Source: Lujinxingia sediminis
GTDB taxonomy: Bacteria; Myxococcota_A; Bradymonadia; Bradymonadales; Bradymonadaceae
Assembly: GCF_004005565.1 (NCBI RefSeq)
Contig: NZ_SADD01000018.1
Location: 1 to 64,000, forward strand
DNA: 64,000 nucleotides
Direction of reading: 5' to 3'
In this document: in pieces, positions 8,958 through 17,273 of the stretch
How the letters are laid out: every line of letters starts with the position of its first letter
Numbering within the stretch: position 1 is the first letter of the stretch
Program-made: the position numbers and the translations under genes
The notes under the pieces: generated by a model
What the model was told of the DNA's origin: nothing
The model's database searches: none
What the model saw: the letters and a program-made list of their open reading frames with translations, nothing else

Positions 8958-10496
8958 ATGACAGAACCTCCCCCCCCCATCCAGACCGCCTCGCTCACTC
9001 TGATCCGCTTCGATCGCGGTCGCCCCGAAGTATTCTGGGCGCGCCGCCGGGCGGATCGTTCGTTTCTTGGCGGATGTTTTGCGTTCTTTGCCGGCGGCCA
9101 GGAGCCCACCGACCGTGCTCTCCCCACAACGCTGACCTCGCGTGACCGTGGAGATGACGCGCCGGCGGCGCACGCCAGCGATCCTCACACCGGGGTAACT
9201 CGCAACGAAGACGTGCTGCGCGCCACCGCGCTCCGAGAGTGCTTTGAAGAGTGCGGCGCACTCTTCTGTGAGAGCGGCCTCATCACCTCGCCAGCCGGCT
9301 CGCCACGCAGAGCCCGAACCCTCCCCGCCCATCTCCCCTCGCCGCTTGCCACCCACCGGCTGCGCTACCATTTTAGCCGCCGTACTCCGAGTTGGATGCC
9401 CCCGGCCGATACCGCCTTCTTCACCCTGCGGCTGAGTGACGAGGAGGCCCGCGCTCTCGATAACCTCAACGCCTGGCTCGACCCCGATGAGCATGACGAA
9501 GGCGCCTGGATGCCCCCTCAGGCAGCCCTTCAAAGCTGGGAGGATGGCCAGGCGCTGGCGACGACGCCGATTATCGGTCTTCTAAACGCAGTGGCGCAGG
9601 ACATCGAGCCCGCGCGAAATACCGAGGCTGCCCCGCTGCCCCTGGATCCCAACCCACAGCCGGTAGCTGAAGCCGTGGCGTACCTGGGAGGTGTGGTCGT
9701 GCTGCCCCTTCGCACCGCCACACTTCCGCCGGCCACCCACACCAACACCTACCTCCTCGGCCGCTCCTCCTTTGTGATCGTCGACCCTGGCCCCGACGAC
9801 CCGGCCGATCGGGCTCTTTTGAGCGCCGAGATCGAGCGCCGCATCGCCGCCGGTGACACACCTCAAGCGGTGATCCTCACCCACCACCACCGCGACCACA
9901 TCGGTGGCGCCGGCCTTATCGCCGCGCGCTTCAACCTGCCGATCTTCGCTCACCCCTTAAGCGCTCCCCTCCTCCCCCATCTCAAAACCCGTACGCTGAA
10001 CCACGGAGAGACCGTTGCCCTGGGCGAGTTCGGCGAGCTTGAGGTGTTGCATACGCCCGGCCACGCTCCCGGGCATATTGCGCTCTACCATGAGCCCTCC
10101 CAAAGCATCTTCGCGGGCGATCTGGTGACCTCCCAGGGCACCATCATCATCGACCCGCCCGAAGGTCATATGGGCGACTACCTGCAGAGCCTGCACACTC
10201 TACTCGCGATGCAACCCCGCGTGCTCTGGCCCGCCCACGGTGCTCCCATAGCAGCGCCCGAGCACCTTCTTTCCCGCTATATCGACCACCGGCTGGCACG
10301 CGAAGCTGCGGTGCTCGCCGCGCTCCAGGCCCGCCCCACCCCGGCCGTCCCCGAAGACCTCATCGCCGCGGTCTACCCCGAGATTCCCCGGGCCATCTGG
10401 CCTCTGGCAGCCCGCAGCCTACTCGCCCATCTCCTTCATCTCAGCGAGCAGCGCCTCGCCACACACCACGACAACGGCTCTTTCGTCGCCACGTAG
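8958..10496 (+). CDS. Nudix-like / metallo-beta-lactamase fusion hydrolase
   Basis: A 512-residue two-domain protein. Residues about 10-200 resemble a Nudix hydrolase domain: ALRECFEECGALF matches the REUXEEXGU core of the Nudix box, interrupted upstream by a Ser/Pro/Asp-rich insertion. Residues about 245-440 are a metallo-beta-lactamase domain with HHHRDHIGGA (HxHxDH), HTPGHAPGHIALY, FAGDLV and WPAHG, followed by a winged-helix-like tail as in LACTB2-type proteins. Those relatives are hydrolases or nucleases. A joint role in nucleotide or CoA-ester clean-up is conceivable but not shown. It follows the decarboxylase by 37 bases and may share its transcript. Confidence 0.85.
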   Translation: MTEPPPPIQTASLTLIRFDRGRPEVFWARRRADRSFLGGCFAFFAGGQEPTDRALPTTLTSRDRGDDAPAAHASDPHTGVTRNEDVLRATALRECFEECGALFCESGLITSPAGSPRRARTLPAHLPSPLATHRLRYHFSRRTPSWMPPADTAFFTLRLSDEEARALDNLNAWLDPDEHDEGAWMPPQAALQSWEDGQALATTPIIGLLNAVAQDIEPARNTEAAPLPLDPNPQPVAEAVAYLGGVVVLPLRTATLPPATHTNTYLLGRSSFVIVDPGPDDPADRALLSAEIERRIAAGDTPQAVILTHHHRDHIGGAGLIAARFNLPIFAHPLSAPLLPHLKTRTLNHGETVALGEFGELEVLHTPGHAPGHIALYHEPSQSIFAGDLVTSQGTIIIDPPEGHMGDYLQSLHTLLAMQPRVLWPAHGAPIAAPEHLLSRYIDHRLAREAAVLAALQARPTPAVPEDLIAAVYPEIPRAIWPLAARSLLAHLLHLSEQRLATHHDNGSFVAT

Positions 10497-10611
10497 GCTC
10501 TCCATCGACGAGACCCACCGCCGAGGGCGGGTTTTGACAGCCCGGCGCCCGACATGGCATATCGTCGGGGCAACGCTTCCCAAACCCACCCTGCTCGCTA
10601 TGGAGCGCATC

Positions 10612-11154
10612 ATGACTCAGGCATCGCCTCAGATCGGCCCGCTCGGATCTACCATTGAAGTGCCCTCACTCGCGCAGCACACCCTCTCGCACCTTCTTGC
10701 GACGAGCGGCTTCGACCGCGTGCACTTCTTCATCCGCGAAGGGGTCGACGCCGGCGCCATCGACGCCCCGCCCCCCGAAGGCGACGCCCTCAAGCTCGCA
10801 CTGCTCGACTACACCCACCCCCTCGACATCATCGACGACGCTGTCTTCGAGCATATCGAGGCCGCCGACGTGCAACCCGCCACCCTGCGCGATCTGCTCT
10901 GCTTTGCCATCGCCCACCCCGGCGCCCAACTCGAACACGACATCGTGGCCACAGGCACCATGCGCACCCGCCACGTCTACGGCTCCGAACGCGAAGGCGA
11001 GACCACCTGGGCCCACACTCACCGCGACCGCACCATCTGCCAGTGGATCACCGGTCTTACCCACACCGGCACTCGCCGCGAGCTCGTCCCGCTGGAGCTC
11101 TACCTCAAAGACCTGCTACGCCAGCCGGCAAAGATTCTGGTGCGTCTGGGCTGA
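10612..11154 (+). CDS. Conserved-looking hypothetical protein
   Basis: A 180-residue soluble protein, no signal peptide or membrane segment. It is not recognised. Visible features are an amphipathic N-terminal half (VPSLAQHTLSHLLA), an acidic middle, and a basic patch with several His and Arg residues (GTMRTRHVYG, WAHTHRDRTICQWITG). The ATG at 10612 is preceded by GGAG 8 bases upstream; the in-frame ATG at 10600 and the TTG at 10534 lack this. It lies 115 bases after the Nudix-MBL gene in the same orientation and is followed by family 1 repeats. Confidence 0.6.
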   Translation: MTQASPQIGPLGSTIEVPSLAQHTLSHLLATSGFDRVHFFIREGVDAGAIDAPPPEGDALKLALLDYTHPLDIIDDAVFEHIEAADVQPATLRDLLCFAIAHPGAQLEHDIVATGTMRTRHVYGSEREGETTWAHTHRDRTICQWITGLTHTGTRRELVPLELYLKDLLRQPAKILVRLG

Positions 11155-11159
11155 TCTTA

Positions 11160-11445
11160 GCGTGCGCATGACCGTCAGCGCATGACCGTCCGGGACACGG
11201 ACCATCGCCAGTATTTATGCGGGTCACCCGAGCGCCCAGCGCATGACCGTCCGGGACACGGACCATCGCCAGTATTTATGCGGGTCACCTGCATATCACA
11301 GCTTCATACGAGCGCCCGAAACGTCCGGCTGTCAGACGGGCGTTTTTTTCGTCCCCCCTCTCCCTCCGAGACACGGACCACGGACCACGTCCGTCAGGAC
11401 CACGTCCGTCCGAGACACGGACCACGTCCAGCGTTTACGCAGATC
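11160..11445. repeat. Family 1 repeats between convergent genes
   Basis: Two 61-bp direct copies start near 11178 and 11239. On the minus strand each reads CGCATAAATACTGGCGATGG followed by the palindromic core GTCCGTGTCCCGGAC. A further diverged cluster at 11365-11445 repeats GACACGGACCACGTCC and ends in the GCGTAAACGC variant. The rest of 11155-11587 holds nothing else recognisable. The flanking genes converge, so this is 3'-untranslated DNA for both. Confidence 0.8.
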
Positions 11446-11587
11446 TTACGTATCCGTGCCCCCGCGACTTCCACATTCAAGCAGAGCCCGCCCACGCGAC
11501 CTCCGGCCAGACACGAAGGTGCCGCTGCAGCCGCGCTACCAGGCTACCTAAGTCTCCCCGTCAGCATCGAGCTGGCGGGCTGTTTTC

Positions 11588-12469
11588 TCACCGAAAAAGC
11601 CGTCCCCCCTGACGTCGCTTCTCGATCTCCACCTCCCACTCGGCCCGCCTCTTTGCTTCTTCAGCTGCGGCCTGGGCGCGGTCGGCTTCCATCGCCATAT
11701 CAATGTCCTTACTAACGCTAGCCCATTCGTGCAGCCGGAGTTCCTCGCCATGCTCGCCAACTCGCACCAGCGTGCCATCCTCAAGGCGGCGCATGCGGCC
11801 GGCGGCGATCTCCTCGCTGATATCGACTTCTTCTGCGTTTGCCAGCGCGCTCAACCACTCCGAGGTCTGCTCGCCAATCGGCGACACATGTCCTGCTATA
11901 TAGTCTGGATCATCAGCCTCAAAGACCACATTCTCAAGCCCGCCATAGTGGTCCTGAAACATACTGACCTGTACCGAACTCAGGTGATAATTGAAGTGCG
12001 ACATAGGCAGCGACACAGTCAAAAGTCCCACCGGAAGCCCCACCAACGCCACCGCCGCGATCGTCAACGGCCAGCGCAGCCTGTGCTTTCGCAATAGCCG
12101 GGAGACACCTCCCATCACCAGCGCCGAAGCGCCCCCCACCGTAATCACCGGAAACATCCGAATCGGGTCAACAAACCACTCAAACTGAGCCCAGGCTACC
12201 AATATCGGTGCAAGCCAGGCCGCTGCCGCTACCCCAAACCAGCGCCTTCCCGGCACTTCGAACGCCTCGAGCACCCCGGCGTCTCGTCGCCGATGAAGCA
12301 CCACCGCATGAAGGATCGCCGCCTGCACGATCATCAATACGCCAAATCCACCGATCTGCATCGCCTCCATCAGCGGCTCTCCAGCCAGCACGTCGTCCAG
12401 CACTCGGTACGACCCCACCCAGACAAAGATTGCCCCGAAAATGTAAATCAACAGATAGAGCACTCCCAT
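11588..12469 (-). CDS. Hypothetical five-helix membrane protein with soluble C-terminal domain
   Basis: A 293-residue protein. Hydrophobic segments near residues 3-20, 37-57, 78-97, 105-125 and 135-155 are likely transmembrane helices. They are followed by a soluble domain of about 90 acidic residues and a charged helical tail (AAAEEAKRRAEWEVEIEKRR), probably coiled coil. No family is recognised. The ATG at 12469 follows GGGAGATGGCGA, a good SD. The gene converges on the hypothetical at 10612-11154 across repeats and may be monocistronic. Confidence 0.7.
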   Translation of the reverse strand: MGVLYLLIYIFGAIFVWVGSYRVLDDVLAGEPLMEAMQIGGFGVLMIVQAAILHAVVLHRRRDAGVLEAFEVPGRRWFGVAAAAWLAPILVAWAQFEWFVDPIRMFPVITVGGASALVMGGVSRLLRKHRLRWPLTIAAVALVGLPVGLLTVSLPMSHFNYHLSSVQVSMFQDHYGGLENVVFEADDPDYIAGHVSPIGEQTSEWLSALANAEEVDISEEIAAGRMRRLEDGTLVRVGEHGEELRLHEWASVSKDIDMAMEADRAQAAAEEAKRRAEWEVEIEKRRQGGRLFR

Positions 12470-12710
12470 TCGCCATCTCCCATGACACAGTCGTGAATAT
12501 TTCTTTAGCGTACTCCGCGGAGCTTAGCGTAAACCACCTCGCACCATACCCTCCCTCCAAAGGAAGTATACCACACAGCGCTTGCACAACTTGAAATCCG
12601 TCCGTCCGATAGACACACACCACATGTCGACTGCCCCGGATACGCGCCCGGTATCCCTCCGACAAACCGATGCGCTACACTGTCGATACGCCCCCCCTTT
12701 TTCATCCCCC

Positions 12711-13070
12711 TCACGTCGTCGCAGCTTCTTCCGAAGGCTTCATTCTGCCGTGCACCGCCAGCCAGACGCATGGCGAGTCACTGCTTGTCGCGACCACGCG
12801 ATGACGCTGATGCGCAGCAATGAACACCGCACTTCCTGCCTCAAGTTTGGACTGCGTACCGTCCTCCCATTCCAGCGTGGCCTCACCACCCAGCAGGACG
12901 ACCCACTCGTCGAGCTCCTGGTCGTACCACCTCCCCTCAGGCGTCTTGTGCCCATGCGAGATAATGCGCTCAATGCGCAGCCCCTTGCCAGACGCAAGCG
13001 TCTCGAAGAACTCGTCCTCCTGGGGCAATGTATCGGGAATCTCGAAGAGTCTTACAGGCTCACGCTTCAT
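12711..13070 (-). CDS. Cupin-domain protein
   Basis: A 119-residue single-domain cupin. ISHGHKTPEGRWYDQELDEW corresponds to cupin motif 1 (HxH..E) and AGSAVFIAAHQRHRVVAT to motif 2 (PxxxxHRV), giving likely metal-binding His and Glu residues. LLGGEATLEWEDG lies between them. This small architecture occurs in metal-dependent isomerases, dioxygenases and sensor proteins, so the reaction is not predictable. It reads away from the transposase at 13746 and lies 241 bases upstream of the membrane-protein gene on the same strand. Confidence 0.8.
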   Translation of the reverse strand: MKREPVRLFEIPDTLPQEDEFFETLASGKGLRIERIISHGHKTPEGRWYDQELDEWVVLLGGEATLEWEDGTQSKLEAGSAVFIAAHQRHRVVATSSDSPCVWLAVHGRMKPSEEAATT

Positions 13071-13745
13071 AATCTATCTCGGGTCATCGGCGCTTGTGCT
13101 TCGCTCAAAAAAGTAACAACAGGCGACACTCTTTCCGGCATTACCCCAATAATCTTACCACACTTCAACTCTGGTGATAACGAGTCAAAAACCAACAAAA
13201 CACGAACCCCACGCCCCCTTAAAAAACCAAAAAAATAGCACCACACCACATACCAACAAACCACAACTATTCCATCCCTATGTCAACGCAACTATGCATA
13301 CCCTTCCCAAACTTCCCTGCTCGCACCGCCAGTCCAAATCACCACTGAAAAGCCATGCGTATGGATCGTATGTCGGCAGTCTCTTGCTGACACCTCGCCA
13401 TTGGGCAGGAAGCTCCTTACCACTTTCCCTACCCCCGGCAAAAATCACGATGCATATCAGCAACCGTCAACGGTTCACCCCGATCCTTCGCGCCCCGATC
13501 CGTCCGAGACACGCGCACCGACCCGTCCACCGACCCGTCCGAGACACGCGCACAGATCCGTCCGAGACACAAACAATCCCCCGCCTTTACAAGCCCGATC
13601 CGTATCCGGCCACGTTCCCCCGTCTTCCTTTTTCGCACCGCCTCTCCCCTACCCTCCAAAAAAATCCTCGTCACCACGCAAATATCCCCTCGACAACGCG
13701 ATAACAGCTCCATGCAGGTCTCATTACCTTCACCCGGAGCGCCCA
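13071..13745. other. Gene-free segment with A+T-richer part and family 1 remnants
   Basis: Bases 13071-13330 are visibly richer in A and T than the surroundings (runs such as CTTAAAAAACCAAAAAAATAG). At 13490-13575 the motif CCGTCCGAGACACG and shortened forms occur four times, the same core as in family 1 elements elsewhere. No gene with an SD or domain was found. A promoter for the cupin gene should lie near 13080-13170, but none is clear. Confidence 0.5.
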
Positions 13746-14669
13746 ATGACTCGCCCTCGCCGACATCTCCCTGGCCAGGTCGTCGCCATCACCCGACGCT
13801 GCTTCGACCGCACGTTCTACCTGCGGCCCGACGACACCATGAACGCCATCGCCCTCTACGTCTTCGCCAACGCCGCTCAGACCTACGACATCGAGATTCA
13901 CGCACTCCTGGTGATGTCCAACCACATTCACATGATCATCACCGACGTCAAAGGCCGCCGCAGCGAGTTTATGCGCGACGCGATGTGCCTCATCTCCAAG
14001 GCCCGAAGCCGCGATCTCGATCGCAAAGATTACCTCTGGGAAAGCGGCTCCTACCGCGAAACCGTACTCCTCGATCGCGACGCTCTCGAACGCAAACTCC
14101 TCTACACCTGGCTCAACCCGGCTGCAGCCAACCTGGTCGAGCGTGCCCATGAGTGGCCCGGCGCCAAAATTCTGCCCTGCGACTGGGGAACATCGATAAA
14201 GATACCCAAACCGGACGTCTATTTCGGCCGAAAGTCACCGGACTTCGCACAGTTCACACCCCAGCCACCTCCCGGCTTCAACGCCTCCGACCACGATGAA
14301 GTCACCACGTATTTCGAAGACCTCCTCACCGGGGCCGAAGACGAGCTCATCGCCACGCGAGCAAGAGAAAAGCGCCGGGTGCTGGGCGTCGAAAAAGTCC
14401 TGAAGACCAGGCCCTTCAGCAAGCCCAAAACGGCATCACCACGCACCCGAATTACCCCGCGTTTTGCCACCCGGAATGCCGCTCTGCTCATCGCCGCAAT
14501 CGCCCGTCACCGCGCCTTCCTAACCGCCTACGACCACGAGCGACAGCGTTGGCTCAAAGGCAAAAAACGCGTCGAGTTTCCCTGCGGCACGGTCTGGCTT
14601 CGTCGACACGCCCCCGTTAAATGCCGAGATCCCGAGGGCCCCGAGCCAGGCTTAGCCTCGATGATGTAG
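13746..14669 (+). CDS. RAYT-like (REP-associated) HUH transposase, Y1_Tnp family, copy 1
   Basis: A 307-residue protein related to Y1 HUH transposases. VMSNHIHMIITD supplies the HUH pair His60 and His62; Tyr120 in LLYTWLNP is the best candidate nucleophile, in the position of the YxxxNPV motif of REP-associated proteins. It aligns end to end with the product of 57807-58766, including a C-terminal domain of about 120 residues (RFATRN, KGKKRVEFPCGTVWL, APVKC) that extends beyond the usual RAYT size. In the family these enzymes nick and move small palindromic repeats. The ATG at 13746 follows CGGAGCG; the paralogue also begins MTRPRRH. Family 1 repeats lie on both sides. Confidence 0.85.
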   Translation: MTRPRRHLPGQVVAITRRCFDRTFYLRPDDTMNAIALYVFANAAQTYDIEIHALLVMSNHIHMIITDVKGRRSEFMRDAMCLISKARSRDLDRKDYLWESGSYRETVLLDRDALERKLLYTWLNPAAANLVERAHEWPGAKILPCDWGTSIKIPKPDVYFGRKSPDFAQFTPQPPPGFNASDHDEVTTYFEDLLTGAEDELIATRAREKRRVLGVEKVLKTRPFSKPKTASPRTRITPRFATRNAALLIAAIARHRAFLTAYDHERQRWLKGKKRVEFPCGTVWLRRHAPVKCRDPEGPEPGLASMM

Positions 14670-14830
14670 GTGCTACATCTCCGATACCGCCACAAGCGAT
14701 CACACGCCCGAAACAAAGCATGCCTCGACGCTCCCCCGAGGCGTTGCATGCACACCTCTGCCTGCCTCGCTGCCCTGCCGACACGATGCACGCGTCCAGC
14801 GCCCTCACGAGCGCCCCGCCCTCGCGAACA

Positions 14831-15060
14831 CACCCTACATCCATCACGTTCGCGACCGCTCCCCAGCCCCCAAACTCCCCGGCTCTCGACGATACGTCCC
14901 CCATCAACGCGCTTCGCCCAACTCTACGCTTCCGGCACAAGCCCGTTCGCCCGCATAAACACACACCATCGTCCGTCCCTCGGTCGGTACAATGTCCCTC
15001 TCTCGGACGGTCGAAGAATCAGACGGTCGAAGAATCACGGACGGTCGAAGAATCACGCCC
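14831..15060. repeat. Long direct repeat copy 1, with family 1 core
   Basis: Bases 14831-14997 match 16998-17164 without gaps and with only a handful of substitutions. The repeat ends in CCCGCATAAACACACACC followed by the core GTCCGTCCCTCGGTCGG. Beyond it, 14998-15060 has three short copies of GACGGTCGAAGAATCA. The rest of 14670-15339 shows no gene. The two long copies enclose the unknown genes at 15340 and 16491. Confidence 0.8.
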
Positions 15061-15339
15061 CCATCCACATCGACGACAACCCGCCATACTGGGATGGCCC
15101 GGCACGCATCGCTATAAAGCACGCGCCCTGAATCTCGGAACAGCCAGGCCAACAACATCCAATCCGACCAACAGACGAACCAAACCTGACATCCGCAGGC
15201 CTTATCCACAATTCACGATCAACCAGACCACGCGCATAGCGCCCCAGGCATCTCAGTTCCATTGACCTCGCCAACACCACCCGCCATCTTTAGCGCTCAT
15301 CCATCACGCCCAGAGACGCTACCCACGAGACATACGCCG

Positions 15340-16383
15340 ATGTTCTACGAGTCCTTCCGCTACCCCGACAACAGCACCGAAGGACTGCTTCTCACGATTC
15401 CGACATCGGAGATGCGCGGCAAAGCACCGCTGCGCCTGGAGTTCGCCACGAACTCCCTCACGTCAAAACGCACCAGGTTTGGTTTACGTCTCGTTCATCA
15501 TGACCGCCCGCTGATGTGGTGCACCCTCGATCCCCGATGGGAAAAGAGCCTGATACTACGCGCCGCCCCGGGCGATATCTCGATCATCGAGCCTATTCGC
15601 GCCGCCGAAATCCGCGCTGTTGAACGTGCTGGAGCAGCGGAACACCCCGATTCAGCCTGGCCAAAGTACTTCATTCGCGCCCTTCAAAAATCTCCCGCCT
15701 CGCCACTTCATCCCGGCACATGGTGGGTTCGCACACTCTCTGGCACCAACATGCCCGCCGAGCTTCGGCTCTCTTCGCACGGAATGTTCGGCACCATTGA
15801 GCTTCCTCGTTTCTCGCTCAACGAGCCCGGCTTCACCTACAACGAAGCCTGGGAAGCTCAACCGGTTCGCACATCCGTCATCGGTCTTCGCACACTCAAA
15901 AATCCCGACGACAGCCGCGTCAAGATGTGGCGAAAACGAGCGCGACAAGGCTCATTACCCCCGCTGCTCCTTCTCTACGTCTCCTCGCTCGGCGCCTACA
16001 TACTCCTCGACGGCCACGACCGCCTGCACGCCGCCCTGCTCGAAGGTCACCTCCCCTCCTCGGTCGCCCTTTTTCACCTTCGCTATCAATCGTGGCCGCC
16101 AAATCTGGCAGCTCAACGCGGCCTGGCCCAGCAATACCAGTCAATCCTCAACGGCGATCCCCAAAAGCTCCCCGGCTTCAACCGTGCGCTCATCCAGGCC
16201 TCCCGATCTGGCAGCTGGTACCCGAAGTCACGCGCCTGGCCTGTGCCGGGCGGGTTTAAAGCCTGGGGCGCCGACGTGACCGCTCGACTCGCTCAAGTGA
16301 CGAGCGCGCAGGGCCAGCGTGTCTGTCGCCAGATGTTCGTAGCTCAGGGCTCCGACCGAGAGACAGACGAAATCCAGCACTGA
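15340..16383 (+). CDS. Hypothetical protein with ParB-like motif
   Basis: A 347-residue soluble protein. Near residue 230, LLLLYVSSLGAYILLDGHDRLHAALLEGH resembles the IDGHHRxxAAxxxG signature of ParB/sulfiredoxin-fold domains; the rest is unrecognised. The N-terminal half has beta-rich segments and a WWVRTLSG motif. Function cannot be assigned. The ATG at 15340 is preferred over an upstream TTG. The last nine codons and the stop fall inside a family 1-like repeat (16349-16388), so the present C-terminus may be repeat-derived. It is followed 107 bases later by the small gene at 16491, both within long direct repeats. Confidence 0.6.
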   Translation: MFYESFRYPDNSTEGLLLTIPTSEMRGKAPLRLEFATNSLTSKRTRFGLRLVHHDRPLMWCTLDPRWEKSLILRAAPGDISIIEPIRAAEIRAVERAGAAEHPDSAWPKYFIRALQKSPASPLHPGTWWVRTLSGTNMPAELRLSSHGMFGTIELPRFSLNEPGFTYNEAWEAQPVRTSVIGLRTLKNPDDSRVKMWRKRARQGSLPPLLLLYVSSLGAYILLDGHDRLHAALLEGHLPSSVALFHLRYQSWPPNLAAQRGLAQQYQSILNGDPQKLPGFNRALIQASRSGSWYPKSRAWPVPGGFKAWGADVTARLAQVTSAQGQRVCRQMFVAQGSDRETDEIQH

Positions 16384-16449
16384 CGCGGGGAATCGCCCCA
16401 AACCCATAGCTCCGACCGAGAGACAGACGAAGTCCAGCACTGACGCGGA
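16349..16449. repeat. Two 40-bp family 1-like copies overlapping a stop codon
   Basis: The 38-40 bp unit GCTCCGACCGAGAGACAGAC...CCAGCACTGACGCGG occurs at 16349-16388 and 16410-16449 with one mismatch. It contains the CGACCGAGAG core of family 1. The TGA of the preceding gene is within the first copy. Reverse-complemented, the unit lines up with the GCGTAAACGCTGGAC variant at 11400-11445. Confidence 0.75.
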
Positions 16450-16490
16450 GAACCTTCCAAAGCCCAACCCAGAACTCATCCAGAAATCAA

Positions 16491-16871
16491 ATGCGAACGA
16501 ACTACGCACACTATGAAGTTACCGCCAGGGTCGCGGCACGACTCGGACTTCCGTGGCATATAAACATGCAGGATTGGAACATCGAGGTCGCTGACCCAAC
16601 GCGCATCGACGACTTCCTCAGTGCGTTAGCGGCCGCCAGCGAACGGGAGGAGAGAATCTGCCTGCTCGATCTGGTCCTTGCTTCGCTCGACGAGTGGTTT
16701 GAAGCTCGCGAACCACTCGAAACCATACACCTCGACGACATGGCTCAACGGGTATCGTCATTGGCCGGTCCTACACTACGAGACTTTCCAGATGTGGCGG
16801 AATACTGGGTAGAAAATGACAATCCGGTCGCACAACTCCTTCGCCGGCTCTTCGCGGACCCCGAATTTTGA
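16491..16871 (+). CDS. Small acidic hypothetical protein
   Basis: A 126-residue acidic protein without signal peptide or membrane helix. No motif is recognised; it is mostly helical by appearance (LLDLVLASLDEWFEA, DFPDVAEYWVEND). Size, acidity and the position just after a larger unknown gene are like those of immunity or partner proteins, but this is only an impression. The ATG at 16491 has no strong SD. The two genes lie inside a region bounded by 167-bp direct repeats. Confidence 0.5.
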   Translation: MRTNYAHYEVTARVAARLGLPWHINMQDWNIEVADPTRIDDFLSALAAASEREERICLLDLVLASLDEWFEAREPLETIHLDDMAQRVSSLAGPTLRDFPDVAEYWVENDNPVAQLLRRLFADPEF

Positions 16872-16904
16872 TGTTGAGTAGCTGCCAGCTACCAGAACTC
16901 CGAC

Positions 16905-17270
16905 CTCGCCACGTCGACCGTCCCTCGGCCGATATGATGTCCGCCCCTCGGTCGGTTTACACAGGGGACGATGTCCGTCCCTCGGTCGGTTTATACACAC
17001 CCTACATCCATCACGTTCGCGACCGCTCGCCAGCCCCCAAACTCCCCGGCTCTCGACGATCCGTCCCCCATCAACGCGCTGCGCCCAACTCTACGCTTCC
17101 GGCACAAGCCCGTTCGCCCGCATAAACACACGCCATTGTCCGTCCCTCGGTCGGTACAATGTCCGTCCCTCGGTCGGTACAATGTCCGGTCGGTACAATG
17201 TCCGTCCCTCGGTCGGTACAATGGGTCGGTACAATGTCCGTCCCTCGGTCGGTCGAAGAGGTCGGTCGAA
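16905..17270. repeat. Long direct repeat copy 2 with expanded family 1 core
   Basis: 16998-17164 is the second copy of the 167-bp repeat. It is flanked by tandem expansion of the palindromic core: GTCCGTCCCTCGGTCGGT (often followed by ACAAT) recurs about five times between 17140 and 17265, and related copies occur at 16918-16992. Copy boundaries vary, as in slippage. The stop of the P-type ATPase at 17274 abuts the array. No gene is present in 16872-17273. Confidence 0.85.
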
Positions 17271-17273
17271 GAG

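Noticed and set aside
7760-9127. 455-residue frame antisense to the LysA-like gene
   Set aside because: The sense frame encodes a clear PLP enzyme; the antisense product has no recognisable motif.
10534-10565. Promoter TTGACA with TATCGT before the gene at 10612
   Set aside because: The spacer is 20 bases to TATCGT, or 18 to a poor CATATC; too weak to list as a feature.
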